Positions 20,826 through 23,226 of a DNA stretch of 23,226 nucleotides are shown in pieces (within the stretch, counting starts at the first letter, position 1; each line of letters opens with the position of its first letter). The DNA is taken from positions 1 through 23,226 of the IMG/VR virus record IMGVR_UViG_3300001848_000267. One strand, 5' to 3'. Under the pieces are notes generated by a model. The model saw nothing but the letters and a program-made list of their open reading frames with translations. It ran no database searches and was not told the DNA's origin. A program made the translations under genes and the position numbers. The stretch comes from a virus.

Positions 20826-21908
20826 GTGCACCTCCAACAACTGCCCTCGGGACGCTGGCGCGTCATCGTCCAACACGCCGGCCGGAAACGCACCGGAAGC
20901 GGAGCGACACGCATCGAGGCACAACAGGTCGGTGCCGAACTGCTCCTCGAACTGGGTGGCTCAACAAAAACTTCTGCGATGAACGTGGCCGAACTGATGG
21001 CGCAATGGTTCCTGCAAGCCGACCTGTCTGCCACCTACGAGGCCGACGCACGACGCGTCATCGAACGCCTGCCGGACGAGTTCACCGACCGACCGATCGT
21101 CGAGGTCACCCCATCGGTGATCGAGGGTCTGTACCGCCAGTTGGCTCGAGCAGGCTGGTCGGCGCATCGTGTGCGACGCCTGCACGCCGTCATGTCTTCA
21201 GCCTGGACGATGGCACGCCGCTACGAGTGGGCGGTCACCAACCCGTTCAGCGCAGCCCGAGCCCCGACACCACCGAAACGTGCGATCGCACCGCCGACCC
21301 CGGCACAGGTGTTGGAACTGTTGGACTCGGCGCCCGAACGCCTTGCGCTCTACCTCGAACTGTCTGCCGTCCTTGGTGCACGACGTGGCGAAGTCGTCGG
21401 TCTGCAATGGCAGGACATCACCGGCGACTCAATCTCGGTCCGTCGCTCCATCGCCTACAGCCCGACCACCGGGCTCGTCATCACCGACGGCAAAACCGGC
21501 GCCAAAGGCCACCGAGTCGTAGCGATCACCAACGACCTCGTCGAGGCGTTACGAGCGCACCGTGTCAACCAGGTCGAGATGGCATTGGCGGCCGGTCTAC
21601 CGGCACCCGTGTGGGTGTTTTCCCACGATGCCGGCGTCACACCGTGGAGGCCGGACTACATCAGCCGCGAGTTCCGCCGTCACCGCAAACGCGTCGGCCT
21701 CGACCAGTCGTTCCGGCTGCACGACCTGCGTCACTTCGTCGCCACGCAGCTGCTCGCCGCCGGCGTCCCGCTGAAGACCGTGTCGGAACGGCTCGGCCAC
21801 CGGCAACTGTCAACCACGTCGGACCGTTACGGCCATTGGGTGCCGGCTGCGGACAAGGCGGCGGCGGACACCATCGGCAGCATCCTTCGGCCTCGACGCG
21901 CGCAATAA
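20826..21908 (+). CDS. int: Tyrosine integrase
   Basis: Site-specific recombinase that joins phage attP to a host tRNA gene. From GTG 20826 it has 360 residues: an N-terminal arm-binding beta domain (PSGRWRVIVQHAG), a helical core-binding domain (about 50-145), then the catalytic domain. Catalytic residues are Arg186 in GARRGE, Lys223 in the beta hairpin DGKTGAKGHR, His299 and Arg302 in HDLRH, His325 in LGH and Tyr335 in DRYGHW, so the enzyme is complete. The frame is open to 20742, but this stretch holds the terminator and arm sites. TTG 20790 is the main alternative start. Its gene lies directly beside attP and the repressor, as in temperate phages. Confidence 0.95.
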   Translation: MHLQQLPSGRWRVIVQHAGRKRTGSGATRIEAQQVGAELLLELGGSTKTSAMNVAELMAQWFLQADLSATYEADARRVIERLPDEFTDRPIVEVTPSVIEGLYRQLARAGWSAHRVRRLHAVMSSAWTMARRYEWAVTNPFSAARAPTPPKRAIAPPTPAQVLELLDSAPERLALYLELSAVLGARRGEVVGLQWQDITGDSISVRRSIAYSPTTGLVITDGKTGAKGHRVVAITNDLVEALRAHRVNQVEMALAAGLPAPVWVFSHDAGVTPWRPDYISREFRRHRKRVGLDQSFRLHDLRHFVATQLLAAGVPLKTVSERLGHRQLSTTSDRYGHWVPAADKAAADTIGSILRPRRAQ

Positions 21909-21965
21909 CTGTCGAACACCCGTTCGCTATGGTCAGCCTCTAGCCGTAGTCGCCAGGAGGAAGAT

Positions 21966-22133
21966 GTGGACGCCGACCAGTATCGAGCAACGATGGATGC
22001 GCTGCTCAGCGAGATTTCTTCCGGCGTTGCACAGTTGGAGTGGCGGGCTCGGCTGCGGCGGCATCCAGCTGCTGGCGTACCAACTGCCGAAGTAGTGCCG
22101 CTATCTCCGTCACATCACCTTGAAGTTGGCTGA
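21966..22133 (+). CDS. Putative small protein overlapping the repressor gene
   Basis: A 55-residue frame starts at GTG 21966 with the excellent ribosome site AGGAGG (21955-21960) five bases upstream. Its start MDADQYRATMDALLSEISSGVAQLEWRARLRR looks like a genuine amphipathic helical protein, while the rest (from about residue 33) runs antisense to the repressor gene and is less protein-like. Either this is a short real gene convergent with the repressor by 128 bases, or the N-terminal remnant of a longer gene cut off by the repressor segment. The strong ribosome site argues against chance. It is not seen with any recognisable function. Confidence 0.4.
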   Translation: MDADQYRATMDALLSEISSGVAQLEWRARLRRHPAAGVPTAEVVPLSPSHHLEVG

Positions 22134-22371
22134 TCGCGTCCTCGACGCGCATCAGGCGCTCGTTGTCGGCGTCCGTTTCCAACTCAAGTTGCAGCAACTT
22201 GGCCAGTTGAGGGATGTACTTGGCTGAGGGCAGACCGTTGCCGCTTGCCCAGCGCTGAACGGCCTGAGGACGTATGCCGAGCGCATCGGCCACCATCGAC
22301 AGGTTCAGGCCGACCTCTTTGATGCGTGCGCGCAACGGTTCTCCCGACAGCGGCAAGTCCTCCATACGCAC
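22006..22371 (-). CDS. Xre-type HTH repressor, probable immunity/cI-like regulator
   Basis: A 121-residue protein with an Xre/Cro-type helix-turn-helix in residues 12-62: RIKEVGLNLSMVADALGI (helices 1-2), RPQAVQRWASG (recognition helix) and SAKYIPQLAKLL. A coiled-coil helix (about 68-102, LMRVEDAISQLQ...LLRQLVRQQL) probably makes dimers or tetramers, and the end is an Arg/Lys-rich tail. It is the only clear leftward gene here and is divergent from the excisionase operon, the normal arrangement of a temperate switch. GTG 22371 lies six bases after a TAGGCT -10 and lacks a ribosome site (leaderless); ATG 22365 is the alternative. The C-terminal part overlaps a convergent small frame. Confidence 0.8.
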   Translation of the reverse strand: MRMEDLPLSGEPLRARIKEVGLNLSMVADALGIRPQAVQRWASGNGLPSAKYIPQLAKLLQLELETDADNERLMRVEDAISQLQGDVTEIAALLRQLVRQQLDAAAAEPATPTVQRRKKSR

Positions 22372-22377
22372 AAGTTC

Positions 22378-22406
22378 AGCCTACGGCGTTGGCTTTCCAA
22401 GCGAAA
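22378..22406 (-). promoter_or_regulatory. Repressor promoter (leaderless)
   Basis: Read on the minus strand, the -10 element TAGGCT (22378-22383 on the plus strand) is six bases upstream of GTG 22371, with a weak TTTCGC (22401-22406) at 17 bases as the -35. No Shine-Dalgarno sequence precedes the start codon. The -10 fits the TAnnnT rule of actinobacterial leaderless genes. Confidence 0.45.
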
Positions 22407-22418
22407 TGAGCCGTTCGG

Positions 22419-22441
22419 ACACTTTTTGCACCCGAAAGTGT
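22419..22441. promoter_or_regulatory. Putative operator, 23-bp inverted repeat
   Basis: ACACTTT (22419-22425) and AAAGTGT (22435-22441) are exact inverted arms separated by nine bases. The right arm ends at the first base of the -35 of the rightward promoter, and the left arm lies just beyond the weak -35 of the repressor promoter. A dimeric repressor binding here could control both genes. Confidence 0.6.
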
Positions 22442-22469
22442 TGACACCGGATTACAACGGTGGTTGTAT
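22441..22469 (+). promoter_or_regulatory. Early rightward promoter with operator
   Basis: TTGACA (22441-22446) and TTGTAT (22464-22469) are 17 bases apart, and the ATG follows eight bases later at 22478 with no ribosome site, so the mRNA has little or no leader. The 16-bp inverted repeat TACAAC-GGTG-GTTGTA (22453-22468) overlaps the -10, an ideal position for repression by the divergently encoded HTH protein. Confidence 0.75.
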
Positions 22470-22477
22470 CTCGGTTC

Positions 22478-22723
22478 ATGAACCAACCGAAGCAGACAGC
22501 GGCGGAGCTGCTGCAGCGGCCGGTGATGACCGTCACCGAAGTCGCTGAGTACCTCCGCCTCGAGTACAGCCGAGGTGCGAAGAAGGGCAAGCCGAAGCGC
22601 ACCCTGGTGATCGCACTCGTCGACAAAGGCGTGATCCGTCCGATCGACCCGACCGAACCGACCCACCGCTGGCGGTTCTCGCGTGCAGCCATCGACCGCT
22701 ACATCGGCGAGGTGGCCGCATGA
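22478..22723 (+). CDS. Excisionase-like wHTH protein
   Basis: An 81-residue protein. MTVTEVAEYLRLEYSRGAKKG opens a MerR/excisionase-type winged HTH (TVTEVAEYLRL, the first helix pair), continuing LVIALVDKGVIRPIDPTEPTHRWRFSRAAIDRYIGEVA, where the RWRFSRAAIDRY element is the wing and last helix typical of Xis/HTH_17 proteins. It could be the excisionase or a Cro-like early regulator; position as the first gene of the operon divergent from the repressor supports both. A stretch GAKKGKPKR extends the loop between helices and is longer than usual. ATG 22478 is leaderless; the end overlaps the next start (ATGA). Confidence 0.75.
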   Translation: MNQPKQTAAELLQRPVMTVTEVAEYLRLEYSRGAKKGKPKRTLVIALVDKGVIRPIDPTEPTHRWRFSRAAIDRYIGEVAA

Positions 22724-22863
22724 AGGTTCTGCTCGCCTCACTGTGGCTGTTCTCGCCACTGCTCGGCATGACCGTTCTGTTCGCCATCTGCGACGCCTGC
22801 CCCCGCCTCATGGACCGGTTCGACGGCTTCATGTCCCGGCTCGAGGAGCGAGTGTTCGAATGA
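22720..22863 (+). CDS. Small membrane protein in the early operon
   Basis: A 47-residue protein with one hydrophobic span (MKVLLASLWLFSPLLGMTVLFAIC, residues 1-24) followed by a short cytoplasmic-type helix rich in Asp, Arg and Glu (MDRFDGFMSRLEERVFE). Stop and start codons overlap on both sides (ATGA), showing tight coupling with the excisionase-like and the lysozyme-like genes. Tiny membrane proteins in early operons can alter host membranes or exclude other phages, but nothing in the sequence says so here. The next gene is exported, so this protein might work with it at the envelope (inference). Confidence 0.65.
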   Translation: MKVLLASLWLFSPLLGMTVLFAICDACPRLMDRFDGFMSRLEERVFE

Positions 22864-23226
22864 AGCGCCGCATCGCACTCACCATCGCCATGATGGCCAC
22901 CTCGGTTCTGCACGTCGGTCACGCGGAAGCCGCTTCCGGCCGTTGTGAAGGGTACGAGTCGCTGTTGACGACCTACGCGCCGAAGCGTGGCTGGGACATC
23001 AATCGGATGAGCCGGCTCATGTTCCGCGAGTCCCGGTGCACCCCGACCGCACGCTCCACCACTCGCGACTCCGGCCTGCTGCAGATCAACGACATCAACC
23101 TGCAGTACCTCAGCCGCAAGATGGGTCGCACCATCACCCCGACAGCGCTATTCGATCCGATAACAAACGTCCAGGCGGCTGCGCTGCTGTGCTCGTTCTG
23201 GCGTGCCAGCGGCGCCTCCTGCTACC
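22860..23226 (+). CDS. Secreted lysozyme/transglycosylase-like protein (3' end beyond window)
   Basis: The first 122 residues are present and the frame is still open at the window end. MKRRIALTIAMMATSVLHVGHAEA is a Sec signal peptide with the cleavage probably after AEA. The mature part carries RLMFRESRCTPTARSTT (Glu57 as catalytic acid candidate) and DSGLLQINDIN, the E-S...G-LLQIN pattern of SLT/lysozyme-fold glycosidases. Cys59, with Cys29, Cys110 and Cys119, could form disulphides, consistent with an extracellular enzyme. It attacks peptidoglycan from outside or within the wall. It lies in the early operon, apart from the M15 endolysin. ATG 22860 overlaps the preceding stop. Confidence 0.8.
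   Translation, partial: MKRRIALTIAMMATSVLHVGHAEAASGRCEGYESLLTTYAPKRGWDINRMSRLMFRESRCTPTARSTTRDSGLLQINDINLQYLSRKMGRTITPTALFDPITNVQAAALLCSFWRASGASCY

Overview
The window is a contiguous stretch of a temperate, long-tailed (siphovirus-type) bacteriophage genome. It holds a complete head and tail module, a lysis cassette, a few accessory genes, an integration site with its integrase, and the start of the early/immunity region. The host is probably a high-GC actinobacterium. The signs are a GC-rich sequence with strong G/C third-position preference, frequent GTG starts, several starts that look leaderless, and actinophage-type families (terminase small subunit, DUF2746-like membrane protein, small CGT...RH...C..C proteins). 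Codon use looks more like Acidimicrobiia (Ilumatobacter-type) than Streptomyces or Mycobacterium, but this is an impression, not a calculation.

Layout: 52-3206 DNA packaging (small and large terminase, a tiny membrane protein, portal). 3206-5831 four probable virion-surface proteins placed between portal and protease, one of them made of seven 21-24-residue repeats. 5840-8124 prohead protease (with an added zinc ribbon) and HK97-fold major capsid protein, followed by a strong hairpin. 8205-11186 connector, tail-end protein, two related tail-tube proteins and a protein of unknown role. 11223-15306 tape measure, tail hub with an inserted LamG-like domain, and a probable receptor-binding protein. 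15303-18240 M15 peptidase endolysin, DUF2746-like membrane protein, an SGNH-esterase tail spike and a small hydrophobic protein. 18242-20001 a small DNA-binding-type protein, a calcineurin-like phosphoesterase and two small proteins, closed by a double-hairpin terminator. Nearly all genes from 52 to 20001 are on the plus strand and abut or overlap by 1-14 bases, as in one late transcription unit.

From 20096 the organisation changes. A consensus-like promoter drives two small genes from an apparently leaderless start. Then comes a roughly 260-bp non-coding attachment region (attP): the 3' half of a tRNA gene, flanked by direct repeats resembling integrase arm sites and closed by a strong terminator. 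The tyrosine integrase follows, apparently also leaderless. Next are a leftward Xre-type repressor (22006-22371) and, diverging from it across a palindrome-rich control region, a rightward operon: excisionase-like wHTH protein, tiny membrane protein, and a secreted lysozyme-like protein cut by the window end.

The tRNA piece has no 5' half and lies between phage genes on both sides. The sequence therefore represents a phage with an unrecombined attP (virion, circular or assembled viral genome), not a prophage sitting at this site. No complete novel defence or mobile system is evident. The most unusual points are the attP architecture, the shared leaderless promoter plan, the protease-zinc ribbon fusion, the tandem tail-tube paralogues, the SGNH spike split by an inserted domain, the missing first nuclease Asp in the terminase, and a secreted lysozyme next to the immunity switch.
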